Counted from the stretch's first letter, positions 10,372 to 17,524 are shown. The stretch: 22,342 nucleotides of DNA from JBAXEO01 sp964541375 (GCA_964541375.1 CAZIPT010000030.1:1-22342), one strand, 5' to 3'. The notes: generated by a model not told the origin, from the letters alone. Numbers and translations: made by a program.

Positions 10372-11310
10372 GTGTTCGCGACCCCCGACAGCTCGCACAT
10401 CATCGCCCTCGCGCTCGCCGAGGACTTTGGCGTCGCGCCGGAGCGGTTCAGCGTCAGCGCACCGGGAGATCCCGGACTGCTGGCGCGCGATGTCACGAGC
10501 TTCTCGGCGATAGGGCTCGACCCGCGGTTCGCCGGTACCATCGTCGCACGTCAGGGGTGCACGGTCGCCGGACTGCCGGTGGTTGCCGAGGTCTACGACC
10601 GGCTCTCGGCGGCGTCGGGGCTGGTCGATCCGATCGAGGTCTTTCCACTGGTAGCTGAGGGAGCGAAGGTGCAGGCGGGAACGCCGGTCGCCGAGATTGA
10701 AGGCGTCGCGGTTGCCGTGCTCGCGGGCGAGCGGACCGCACTGGACTTCCTGATGCAGCTTTCTGGCGTCGCCACCGAGACCGCGGCCTGGGTGAAGGAG
10801 GCGGGCGGCCGGTTCTCTGTCTGCGACACACGCAAGACGCCGCCGGGGCTGCGGGCGCTGGCGAAGTACGCGGTGAGCGTTGGCGGCGGCGAGAACCACC
10901 GTTTGGGACTCAGCGACATGGTGCTCATCAAGGACAACCACATCCGACGAGCCGGTGGCATCACGCAAGCCGTAGCTAAGACGCGTGCCGCCTGGCCGGA
11001 CCTGTTGATCGAGGTCGAGGCCGACTCGATCCACCAGGCCATCGAAGCGGTCGATGCGGGCGCCGACATGGTGTTGCTCGACAACTTCGACGACGCTGCG
11101 CTCGCCAAGGCGGTCTTGGGGGTTCGCAACGCCGCCGAGAAGGCCGGCCGAGCAGTTCTCCTGGAGGCGTCGGGCGGCGTCAGCTTCGCTCGGATCGCGG
11201 CTTTGCGGGCGTCCGGCGTCGACCGGGTCAGCAGCAGCGCGCTCACCTTCGGCGTTCCTGTCGTCGACTTCGGACTCGACGAAACCGTCGGCCGGGGAGG
11301 TGGGCTGTGA
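10372..11310 (+). CDS. nadC: Nicotinate-nucleotide pyrophosphorylase, carboxylating (NadC)
   Basis: Transfers phosphoribose from PRPP to quinolinate with decarboxylation, giving nicotinate mononucleotide; with NadA and NadB it completes the de novo branch. The family signatures are ERTALDFLMQLSGVAT (120-135), CDTRKTPPGLRALAKYAV (151-168), GGGENHRLGLSDMVLIKDNH (171-190), the IEVEADS strand, VLLDNF and EASGGV, ending in the phosphate-binding region near the C terminus. It has 312 residues, slightly longer than the usual ~285 because of extra N- and C-terminal residues. The GTG start lies 14 nt after nadB, with GGGAG about 10 nt upstream. The stop overlaps the next gene (GTGA). Confidence 0.97.
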   Translation: MFATPDSSHIIALALAEDFGVAPERFSVSAPGDPGLLARDVTSFSAIGLDPRFAGTIVARQGCTVAGLPVVAEVYDRLSAASGLVDPIEVFPLVAEGAKVQAGTPVAEIEGVAVAVLAGERTALDFLMQLSGVATETAAWVKEAGGRFSVCDTRKTPPGLRALAKYAVSVGGGENHRLGLSDMVLIKDNHIRRAGGITQAVAKTRAAWPDLLIEVEADSIHQAIEAVDAGADMVLLDNFDDAALAKAVLGVRNAAEKAGRAVLLEASGGVSFARIAALRASGVDRVSSSALTFGVPVVDFGLDETVGRGGGL

Positions 11311-12023
11311 GCTTCCTGCAGTCGATCCTGGATTGGGCGCTCTCGGCTCTGAGCACCTGGGGCTACCTCATCGTGTTCGTCGCCACGATCCTCGAGAATC
11401 TCTTCATCGTCGGCAGCTTCACGCCCGGCGATGTTCTTACGGCTGCGGCGGCCTTCACTGCCGCGGCCCAACACGGACAGGGACTCAACCCCTTCGTGCT
11501 GTTCGGGATTGCCACGCTCGGCACGTTCATCGGCACCAACATCAGCTACTTCATCGGCTGGAAGGGTGGCCGAGAGCTGATCGAGCGGGTCGGGCCGCGC
11601 TTCGGAGTCAAGGTGGAGGCTATCGAGGCGGGTGAGGAGTACTTCAACCTGCATGGTTCGCAGACGATCATCATTGCGCGCTTCGTCGCAGTCATGAAGA
11701 ACCTGGCCCCGGCACTTGCGGGTGCATCTCACATGAACGTGTTCTGGTTCGAGGTCTACACGCTTGTCGGCGCGATGGGGTACGCGGGGCTGTTGGTGGG
11801 GATCGGCTGGTTTCTCGGCGCGAATTTCCGCCAGGGGCTCGCCTATCTCGGTGCGTTCTCATGGCTCGTGTTCGCCGCGATCGTCGTGGGTGGTATCGCG
11901 CTGTGGATCGGCAAGCGCCGACACGACCGCAAGATGATCGCCGACGAGGCAGCGCAGTACGAGTCCGAGCACGGCGGCCGCCTCGGCGCCGGGCCGGAGG
12001 ACGAAGCAGATGACCACGCGTGA
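11307..12023 (+). CDS. DedA-family membrane protein
   Basis: Polytopic membrane protein of the DedA/SNARE-associated family. Members are needed for membrane homeostasis, and some recycle undecaprenyl phosphate across the membrane. It has 238 residues and several hydrophobic segments with a re-entrant-like N-terminal part. Residues that match the functional set known from E. coli YqjA are E30, D42 (in TPGDV), R125 and K131; the last is normally Arg, and the usual Pro three residues after R125 is Ala. A charged cytosolic tail of ~35 residues ends the protein. GTG 11307 follows GGGGAGG with 6 nt spacing and overlaps nadC by 4 nt; birA starts 14 nt before its stop. Nothing in the sequence ties it to NAD or biotin; the link is position only. 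Confidence 0.9.
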   Translation: MSFLQSILDWALSALSTWGYLIVFVATILENLFIVGSFTPGDVLTAAAAFTAAAQHGQGLNPFVLFGIATLGTFIGTNISYFIGWKGGRELIERVGPRFGVKVEAIEAGEEYFNLHGSQTIIIARFVAVMKNLAPALAGASHMNVFWFEVYTLVGAMGYAGLLVGIGWFLGANFRQGLAYLGAFSWLVFAAIVVGGIALWIGKRRHDRKMIADEAAQYESEHGGRLGAGPEDEADDHA

Positions 12024-12969
12024 GGCGGTGCTCGACGCGCTGCGTGAGTCGGCCGGCGATGGGCTCAGCGGTCAGGCGCTGGCAGACGCGCTGGGTGTGA
12101 GCCGCGTCGCGATCGGCAAGCATGTCAACGCGTTGCGGGCCGAGGGCTATGTGGTCGACGCGGTGCCGGGCAGCGGCTACAAGTTGCGCACGACGCCCGA
12201 CGCGCCGCTCCCGCGTGAGGTCGGGCGGCTACTCCGCCCGGGCTTTTGGACGCAGCTGTCGGGCGGCGGAGAGACCGGCTCCACCAACGACGATGCCCGC
12301 GCACTTGCGCGTGCCGGCGCCGAGCAGGGCACGGTCGTGCTGGCTTCTCGGCAGACGGAGGGCCGCGGCAGACTCGGCCGCACGTGGGAGTCACCGGACG
12401 GTGGCGCGTACTTCTCGGCGATACTCCGACCGGAAGTATCGCCCGCCGAGGTCGCTTCGCTGGCGCTCGCGGTGGCACTTGGGATCGCCGAGGCGCTCGA
12501 GACGCTTGGCATGGCGTCGGCGGTGAAGTGGCCCAACGACGTGCTCGCGGACGGCGGCAAGGTCGCGGGCGTGCTGCTGGAGATGGCCGCCGAGACCGAC
12601 CGAGTCGACTGGGTCGTAGTGGGCGTGGGCGTCAACGTGCGTCGGCCAGAGCATGCTGGCGGTGGTGCACCCGGGGCGGCCTACCTGCGAGATTCGGTCG
12701 AAGCGCGGGTTCCGGAGGCGGTGGCGGCGCTGCTCGATGGAATCGCGTCGGTGTACCTGAGATGGCTCGGCGGGGGATTCCGTTCGCTTCACAGCGGCTA
12801 CGAGTCACGCCTCGCGATGCTCGGGGCCCCGGTACGCGTCAGCGGTCTCGACGGCACCGTGCGTGCCGAGGGGATGATCCTCGGTGTGGACTCAGAAGGC
12901 CGGCTGCTGGTGGAGTCATCGGACGGGGTCGAGGCCGTCGTCGCGGGCGAGGTCACGCTTCGCGCTTGA
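12010..12969 (+). CDS. birA: Bifunctional biotin--[biotin carboxyl carrier protein] ligase and biotin operon repressor (BirA)
   Basis: Makes biotinyl-AMP and attaches biotin to carboxyl carrier proteins; with biotinyl-AMP bound it also represses biotin genes. It has 319 residues in the two-function (group II) layout: a winged helix-turn-helix at residues 1-60 (QALADALGVSRVAIGKHVNAL) and a catalytic domain with STNDDA (91-96), the biotinyl-AMP loop GRGRLGR (118-124), KWPNDV (173-178), GGKVAGVLLE (182-191) and GVGVNV. A C-terminal SH3-like segment follows (GTVRAEG ... GEVTLRA). ATG 12010 has GGAGG 8 nt upstream and overlaps dedA. The DNA-binding domain and the GTTAAC operator before the next gene support a working repressor. 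Confidence 0.96.
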   Translation: MTTREAVLDALRESAGDGLSGQALADALGVSRVAIGKHVNALRAEGYVVDAVPGSGYKLRTTPDAPLPREVGRLLRPGFWTQLSGGGETGSTNDDARALARAGAEQGTVVLASRQTEGRGRLGRTWESPDGGAYFSAILRPEVSPAEVASLALAVALGIAEALETLGMASAVKWPNDVLADGGKVAGVLLEMAAETDRVDWVVVGVGVNVRRPEHAGGGAPGAAYLRDSVEARVPEAVAALLDGIASVYLRWLGGGFRSLHSGYESRLAMLGAPVRVSGLDGTVRAEGMILGVDSEGRLLVESSDGVEAVVAGEVTLRA

Positions 12970-12994
12970 CGCGCCCCATGCCGAGCACTACCGT
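12966..12994 (+). promoter_or_regulatory. Candidate bioY promoter overlapping the BirA operator
   Basis: TTGACG (12966-12971, running through the birA stop codon) and TACCGT (12989-12994) are 17 nt apart. The -10 lies partly inside the left operator half, so a bound repressor would block polymerase. The -10 is weak (3 of 6) but its spacing is ideal. Confidence 0.45.
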
Positions 12995-13023
12995 TAACCG
13001 CTCAATAGCTGGCTAGTTAACGG
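12991..13023. promoter_or_regulatory. BirA operator (biotin box) upstream of bioY
   Basis: A perfect 8-bp inverted repeat, CCGTTAAC (12991-12998) and GTTAACGG (13016-13023), is separated by 17 nt. GTTAAC half-sites with 15-17 nt spacing are, from memory, the BirA operator described for Gram-positive bacteria. The site lies directly before bioY, overlaps its GGAGG (13022-13026), and follows the birA gene for the matching repressor. Confidence 0.88.
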
Positions 13024-13030
13024 AGGCGCA

Positions 13031-13648
13031 GTGTCCCGCTTTGAGCCGTCCCCAGATCCAGTAGTCGTAGAGGTCGGAGTGGGCCGCCCGAGAGCAACGC
13101 GCGCGTCGTCCGCTTCTCGTGTCAGGAACATGGCGGCCGCGGCGTTGGTCGCAGCGTTCATGGCGGCGACCGGATGGATCGCGATCCCGTTCGGCCCGGT
13201 GCCCATCACGCTGCAGGTGTTCGGAGTGGTGCTCGCGGCACTTCTGCTGAGTTGGGAGTGGGCTGCCGCCGCGCTTGGAATCTACCTGGTGATGGGTGCT
13301 GCCGGCGTACCGGTCTTCGCGATGGGAACCGCCGGGCTCGGCGTCTTGCTCGGACCCACAGGCGGCTACATCCTGGGGTTCGCCCTTGCCGCGCCTGCGG
13401 GTGCCTGGATCCGGCAACGACTGGAGCGACGCGGAACCGAGCAGGTGGTGGCGGACGCAGCAGCCGCTGCGTCCGTGATCGCGGTCATCTACCTTCTCGG
13501 CTGGGTTCAGCTGGCCGCCGTGACGAACATGGGGCTGCTCAAGGCGTTCGTGGTGGGGGTCGTGCCGTTCCTTGTGCCGGATGCCGTCAAGGCTGCCGTC
13601 GCGATTGCGATCGCCTCGGCGGTCAGGCTCTCGGGCGTGCGGCTCTAG
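13031..13648 (+). CDS. bioY: Biotin transporter BioY (ECF substrate-binding component)
   Basis: Membrane protein that binds biotin as the S component of an energy-coupling-factor transporter. It has 205 residues. After a ~30-residue hydrophilic N-terminal extension come about six hydrophobic segments with the family signature GPVPITLQVFGVVLAALLL around residues 55-73 and the GTAGLGVLLGPTGGYILGF stretch around 98-116. No EcfA or EcfT genes are adjacent, so it presumably uses a shared energising module elsewhere or acts alone, as some BioY proteins can. The GTG at 13031 sits 4 nt after GGAGG, which overlaps the BirA box. Its stop codon overlaps the stop of the convergent kinase gene by 4 nt. 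Confidence 0.95.
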   Translation: MSRFEPSPDPVVVEVGVGRPRATRASSASRVRNMAAAALVAAFMAATGWIAIPFGPVPITLQVFGVVLAALLLSWEWAAAALGIYLVMGAAGVPVFAMGTAGLGVLLGPTGGYILGFALAAPAGAWIRQRLERRGTEQVVADAAAAASVIAVIYLLGWVQLAAVTNMGLLKAFVVGVVPFLVPDAVKAAVAIAIASAVRLSGVRL

Positions 13649-14685
13649 TCGACCGCGGGCTCCTCGGCGAGTGCCGGAAGGACCACGGTCATGCGCGCAC
13701 CGCCGGTCGGCAGGTTGGCGGCCTCGATGCGGCCTCCGTGCGCGGTGACGATAGCCCGCACGATCGCGAGCCCGAGTCCCGCTCCGCCACTCGATCGTGT
13801 CCGGCTCGTGTCGGCGCGGTAGAAGCGGTCGAAGAGCCGCGGAAGATCCTCGGGAGGAATGCCAGGGCCGTCGTCGATGACCGAGAGGACCGCGCGGTCA
13901 CCCTCGGCGGTGAGTTCGACGACCACATGCCCGCCCTCGCCTACGATGCGGCTCGCGTTGTCCACGAGGTTCAGCACCACTTGCTGAAGCCGGTCGACGT
14001 CGCCAAGCACGAGTGGCGCGCGGCCGTTCACTGTCAGCGTCACGTCGCGGTCCTCGAGGAGTGGCTCGAGCATCGCCTCGGCGCGGTCGGCGGCGAGGCG
14101 CAGGTCCACCCGGGTTAGGGGCAGCTCGCCGGTCGCGCCCTCGATGCGTTGGAGGGTCAGCAGGTCGTTGGCAAGCCGGCCCAGTCGTTCGGCCTCAAGC
14201 GCGATGGTGGTCAGGAAGCGCTGTTGGTCATCGGGGGCGACGTCGCCGTCGAGGAGTGTCTCGGCAGCTCCGCGGATCGCGGTCAGCGGCGTGCGCAACT
14301 CGTGGCTCACGTCCGAGACGAACTGCGACTTGCGACGCTCCTCGACCTTGAGTTCTTCGATCGCCGAATCCACCTGAGAGGCCATCTGGTTGAACGACTC
14401 GGCGATGATGCGCGTCTCGCGCGGTCCCTCGATCTGTGCACGAACGCTGTGGCTGCCTGCGGCGAAGGTGGCCGCGGTGGCGCCCAACCGTTCGAGTGGC
14501 GCGACAAAGGAGTGAGCCACTGCTCGTCCGACGATCCAGCCGACTACCGCGATCACGGTGACGGCGCCCGCAAACAGGATCGGCGACGCGGGGAGCAGCC
14601 ATGCGATCGCGGCGAGCACCAGCGCGCCGATCGACGCGAACGCGGCGAGCGTCAGTGCGATTCGGGTCCGGAGTGCGCTACGCAC
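13645..14685 (-). CDS. Two-component sensor histidine kinase, almost no extracytoplasmic domain
   Basis: Membrane histidine kinase, 346 residues, partner of the regulator just upstream on the same strand (9-nt gap). Two hydrophobic helices (about 9-31 and 36-57) are joined by only a few residues (LPASP), so there is no room for an external sensor domain; it may sense within the membrane or through a partner protein. A HAMP-like linker follows (~60-115), then the H-box FVSDVSHELRTPLTAIRG with H128, the N-box with N243 (LVDNAS), G1 DDGPGIPP (271-278), the F-box LFDRFYRAD and G2 GAGLGLAI (301-308). All catalytic boxes are intact. GTG 14685 is the likely start; no clear Shine-Dalgarno is seen. 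The signal and target genes are unknown. Confidence 0.94.
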   Translation of the reverse strand: MRSALRTRIALTLAAFASIGALVLAAIAWLLPASPILFAGAVTVIAVVGWIVGRAVAHSFVAPLERLGATAATFAAGSHSVRAQIEGPRETRIIAESFNQMASQVDSAIEELKVEERRKSQFVSDVSHELRTPLTAIRGAAETLLDGDVAPDDQQRFLTTIALEAERLGRLANDLLTLQRIEGATGELPLTRVDLRLAADRAEAMLEPLLEDRDVTLTVNGRAPLVLGDVDRLQQVVLNLVDNASRIVGEGGHVVVELTAEGDRAVLSVIDDGPGIPPEDLPRLFDRFYRADTSRTRSSGGAGLGLAIVRAIVTAHGGRIEAANLPTGGARMTVVLPALAEEPAVD

Positions 14686-14694
14686 GGCGGCGGC

Positions 14695-15399
14695 CTAGGC
14701 CGTGCGGAAGCGGTAGCCGTAGCCGCGGACCGTCTCCACGAGCGCGGGGTCGACCCCGGCTGCCTCGAGCTTGTCGCGAAGGCGCTTCACGTGCGTGTCG
14801 ACGGTCTTGGTCTCGACGAGGTACTCCCAACCCCACGCTTCTCGGAGCAGCTGGTCGCGGGAGAGTACCTTGCCGCCATGCCGCATCAGACACGCCAGCA
14901 GCTCGAACTCGCGGGGAGTGAGATCGATTACCTGCCCGTCGGACTCGGCGACGTGCGATCCCTCGTCCAAGACGATGCCGCACAGCTCGATGTGCTCGCC
15001 CGCGATGCCGGGCTCGCGTGCGCCCGACGGGGCCCGGCGAAGCAGCGCCTTGACGCGCGCCTGAAGTTCGCGCACCCCGAAAGGCTTGGCGAGGTAGTCG
15101 TCACCGCCGATCTCCAGTCCCACCACCTTGTCCAGCTCGGTGTCCCTTGCCGAGAGGAACAGCACCGGCACGTCGGATTCGGCACGCAGCCGGCGGCAGA
15201 CCTCGTAGCCATCGATGCCGGGCAGCATGACGTCCAGCACCACCAGATCGAACGGCTGGGCCTTGGCGAGCAAGAGCGCCTCGTCGCCGTCGGCAGCCAC
15301 CGCGACGTCATAGCCTTCTTTGCGGAGGTTGTAGCTGACGAACTCCGTGATGGATGGCTCGTCGTCGACGACGAGAATACGGGCCTGTGTATCGGTCAC
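14695..15399 (-). CDS. OmpR/PhoB-family response regulator
   Basis: DNA-binding response regulator of 234 residues. The receiver domain (1-~120) has the acidic pair D12-D13, the phosphoacceptor D56 (VVLDVMLPGIDG), the Ser of FLSA and the Lys of YLAKPFG. A winged-helix output domain follows (LTPREFELLACLM ... SRDQLLREAWG ... TVDTHVKRLRDKLE ... VRGYGYRF). GTG 15399 is chosen because GGGAGG ends 6 nt upstream (15406-15411); an ATG at 15417 would lie upstream of that site. It is transcribed with the kinase gene and divergently from coaX. The whole receiver and effector are intact; the regulon is unknown, but direct repeats in the divergent region may be its own site. Confidence 0.95.
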   Translation of the reverse strand: MTDTQARILVVDDEPSITEFVSYNLRKEGYDVAVAADGDEALLLAKAQPFDLVVLDVMLPGIDGYEVCRRLRAESDVPVLFLSARDTELDKVVGLEIGGDDYLAKPFGVRELQARVKALLRRAPSGAREPGIAGEHIELCGIVLDEGSHVAESDGQVIDLTPREFELLACLMRHGGKVLSRDQLLREAWGWEYLVETKTVDTHVKRLRDKLEAAGVDPALVETVRGYGYRFRTA

Positions 15400-15488
15400 G
15401 TGGCGCCTCCCGAGCATGGGGCAGGTCGCTCCGGGCACACACCACAGACGCGATGGGGCCGGGGTTGCGAGCCTGCTGGTTCGGCCCG

Positions 15489-15498
15489 ATGATAGCAT
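15489..15498. promoter_or_regulatory. Overlapping divergent -10 elements for coaX (+) and the response regulator (-)
   Basis: On the + strand, TAGCAT (15493-15498) with upstream TG gives an extended -10 for coaX. On the - strand, TATCAT (15494-15489) matches the -10 consensus in 5 of 6 bases and faces the regulator gene. Neither has a good -35. Overlap of the two would make the promoters compete. Confidence 0.35.
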
Positions 15499-15522
15499 CA
15501 GGTCGAGGAGTCGCCGTGACCG

Positions 15523-15540
15523 CGTCACCGCGCCGTCACC
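15523..15540. promoter_or_regulatory. Direct repeats with 11-bp period, possible PhoB-type regulator site
   Basis: CGTCACC occurs at 15523-15529 and again at 15534-15540, exactly 11 bp apart, the geometry used by OmpR/PhoB-type regulators. It lies about 40-58 bp upstream of the transcription start expected for the - strand regulator promoter and downstream of the proposed coaX start. A third, weak copy may follow at 15545. The link to the adjacent regulator is inference. Confidence 0.35.
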
Positions 15541-15571
15541 TGCGCTTCCACGATGTCCCAGGAGGTCCACC

Positions 15572-16336
15572 GTGCTCTTTGCAGTCGATGTCGGCAATAC
15601 GCAGACCGTGCTCGGGCTGTTCGAGGGCGATGATCTGACCGCCCATTGGCGCATCTCGACCCACGCGTCGCAGACCGGCGACGAGCTGCGGGCCTCCGTT
15701 ACCGGCCTGCTCGCGCTGGACGGCCTGTCGTGGGCGGACGTCAGCGGGATGATCCTGGCGTCGGTCGTGCCGAGGGCGACCTCCGCATGGGAGGAAGCAG
15801 CAGCGGTTTCGTGCACGTGTGAACTGCTGGTGGTCGGTCCCGGGCTCAAGACCGGCATGCCCATACGCTACGCCAATCCACACGAGGTGGGTGCCGACCG
15901 GATCGTCAACGGTGTCGCTGCGTTTTCCCTCTTGGGTGGTCCGGTCGTCGTGGTCGACTTCGGGACGGCGACGACGATCGACGTGATCGCCGAGGACGGC
16001 GCCTACCTGGGCGGCGCGATCGCTCCGGGCGTCGAGACCAGTGCAGAAGCGCTCTTCAGCAAGGCCGCCCGGCTCTCCAAGGTCGACCTGGTCGCCCCCG
16101 CACACGTGATCGGATCCAACACCCGCGAAAGCGTGCAGGCGGGACTCATGCTCGGCGAGGCTGCGATGGTCGACGGGCTGGTTCACCGGGTGTGGGACGA
16201 GCTTGGCGTAACGACGCCGGTCATCGCCACGGGCGGTCTTGCCGAGACGATGGCGCCCATCTGCGAGACGGTGGGAAGCGCGGATCCGGATCTCACGCTC
16301 CGAGGTCTGCGCATGATCTACGACCTCAACCGCTAG
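15572..16336 (+). CDS. coaX: Type III pantothenate kinase (CoaX)
   Basis: Phosphorylates pantothenate, the first step from pantothenate to coenzyme A. It is the feedback-insensitive, acetate kinase/Hsp70-fold type. It has 254 residues, the usual size. Motifs: DVGNTQT (6-12, phosphate 1), HEVGADRIVNGVAAF (104-118, catalytic D109), VDFGTATTIDVI (128-139) and GGAIAPGVETSAEAL (147-161). GTG 15572 follows GGAGGT with 5 nt spacing; longer in-frame starts would run into the divergent regulator gene. It complements panB and panC upstream, so the window covers much of the path from ketoisovalerate to phosphopantothenate. It ends 10 nt from the convergent next gene. Confidence 0.96.
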   Translation: MLFAVDVGNTQTVLGLFEGDDLTAHWRISTHASQTGDELRASVTGLLALDGLSWADVSGMILASVVPRATSAWEEAAAVSCTCELLVVGPGLKTGMPIRYANPHEVGADRIVNGVAAFSLLGGPVVVVDFGTATTIDVIAEDGAYLGGAIAPGVETSAEALFSKAARLSKVDLVAPAHVIGSNTRESVQAGLMLGEAAMVDGLVHRVWDELGVTTPVIATGGLAETMAPICETVGSADPDLTLRGLRMIYDLNR

Positions 16337-16346
16337 GTGGCTCACC

Positions 16347-17336
16347 CTACGGCGCAGCATGGCCTTCCGGCCTGGCTCCGGCGACCATTCGCCTGACCTC
16401 TTCTCGGCGGCGGGTCGACCACTTCAGGTAGAGCGCCGTTCGATCGACGATCTGTGCGCCCAGCGCCGCCTGCGCTTCCGATGGATCCGCACGCAGGATG
16501 CTTTCGCCGAGCCCCGCGGCCGGAAGATAGGGAACGGCCACGTCACGCATGAGTACGCCCCAGCGTTCGCCGACATCGGTTCCCGCCGAGGAGACCGCCG
16601 CAACGGTGACGTCGAAGAGCGTGCGACCGCCGGGCACCGCGATGCCTGTTTGCAGCCCCAGCTCCGGCAGCATGAAGCCGAGAAGACCCGTCTCGGCGAG
16701 CAGTCGCAAACCTGCCTCGACGCCCGGGCCCACCAGCAGGCGGTCGAGCTCTGTCGTCCAGCGCTCGCGCGCGACCTCGAGGATGTGCGGTGCGAGCTCA
16801 CGCGCGGCCAGTGCGGTGCGCGGATCAACGGCGAAGTCGAGCTGCGAGACGAACCGCGCGGCCCGCAACATGCGGAGCGGGTCCTCGGCGAAGCGCTCGG
16901 CCGGTTCGCCCACCGCTCGCACGATGCCGGCCGCCAGATCTTCCTGGCCGCCGAACAGGTCGATCAGCCGGTCTCCGTGCCGTGCCATCGCGTTGATCGT
17001 GAAGTCGCGCCGGCCCAGGTCGTCGCGGAGGTCCGGCAGGAACTCGACGCTCGGCCTTCGCGAACCGGGCGTGTAGCTCTCCGATCGAAACGTCGTGAGT
17101 TCGATGGTGAGTTCGTCGAGTCGAAACGCGACGGTGCCGAAGCGTTTGCCCATCAGGTAGGGACGGCGTCCGGCGTCTCGAATCGCCTGCTCCACTTCAT
17201 CCGGGCCCAGAGGGGTCGAGAAGTCGAAGTCGGTGCACGCCCGACCCATCAGCTCATCGCGCACGGACCCGCCGACTAGGTATACGGGATCGACGATAGC
17301 GGAGACGGAATCGATGACGTCGTCGACCTGTGACAC
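16347..17336 (-). CDS. CCA tRNA nucleotidyltransferase/poly(A) polymerase-family protein with a degenerate, short C-terminal region
   Basis: Class II nucleotidyltransferase that adds CCA (or A residues) to RNA 3' ends. The head domain is intact: YLVGGSVRDELMG (19-31), the metal-binding pair D36/D38 in TDFDFST, RRDFTINAMA (109-118), DLFGGQEDL and the RNA-binding ERFAEDPLRMLRAARF (147-162). At 329 residues it is shorter than most homologues (about 400-480). Where relatives carry an HD phosphohydrolase domain (typically LLHDIGKP), this protein reads LMRDVAVP (262-269), with the His lost, and ends soon after the GAQIVDRTALYLKWSTRRREE helix. GTG 17336 has GGGGGA upstream; longer frames exist but lack a start with support. 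It is the only such enzyme in the window, so whether it is the CCA-adding enzyme cannot be decided here. Confidence 0.88.
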   Translation of the reverse strand: MSQVDDVIDSVSAIVDPVYLVGGSVRDELMGRACTDFDFSTPLGPDEVEQAIRDAGRRPYLMGKRFGTVAFRLDELTIELTTFRSESYTPGSRRPSVEFLPDLRDDLGRRDFTINAMARHGDRLIDLFGGQEDLAAGIVRAVGEPAERFAEDPLRMLRAARFVSQLDFAVDPRTALAARELAPHILEVARERWTTELDRLLVGPGVEAGLRLLAETGLLGFMLPELGLQTGIAVPGGRTLFDVTVAAVSSAGTDVGERWGVLMRDVAVPYLPAAGLGESILRADPSEAQAALGAQIVDRTALYLKWSTRRREEVRRMVAGARPEGHAAP

Positions 17337-17422
17337 AAGCTCCCCCTGATCTCGGTCCGATGCTCGTTCATGATACGCCCGACGCAGTGGGAGGCAGGGG
17401 AAGCCGCCAGGGAGCCTCGGCG

Positions 17423-17448
17423 TATACTCGCTGTCCACACAGTTGTGT
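17423..17448 (+). promoter_or_regulatory. Candidate promoter -10 and palindrome for the HTH gene
   Basis: TATACT (17423-17428) has no clear -35. The near-palindrome ACACA-GT-TGTGT (17437-17448) begins where transcription should start, so a bound dimer would block the promoter. The downstream gene encodes a helix-turn-helix protein, which makes self-regulation possible. By-eye call. Confidence 0.35.
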
Positions 17449-17524
17449 ACGCGGAACACGGCCGGCCGGGAGAGCTCGATCGGGCCGAAGTGAAATGAGG
17501 GGCGCGATTCAGGAGGAGGGACCC

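Noticed and set aside
13174..14118. 314-codon plus-strand frame over bioY and the kinase end
   Set aside because: Runs across two confident genes in another frame; Arg/Gly-rich shadow.
14149..15492. 447-codon plus-strand frame opposite the two-component genes
   Set aside because: Shadow of the kinase and regulator, both of which have complete motifs on the minus strand.
15400..15864. N-terminal extension of the response regulator to 389 residues
   Set aside because: It would overlap coaX antisense; the GTG at 15399 has a perfect ribosome site and gives the normal 234-residue length.
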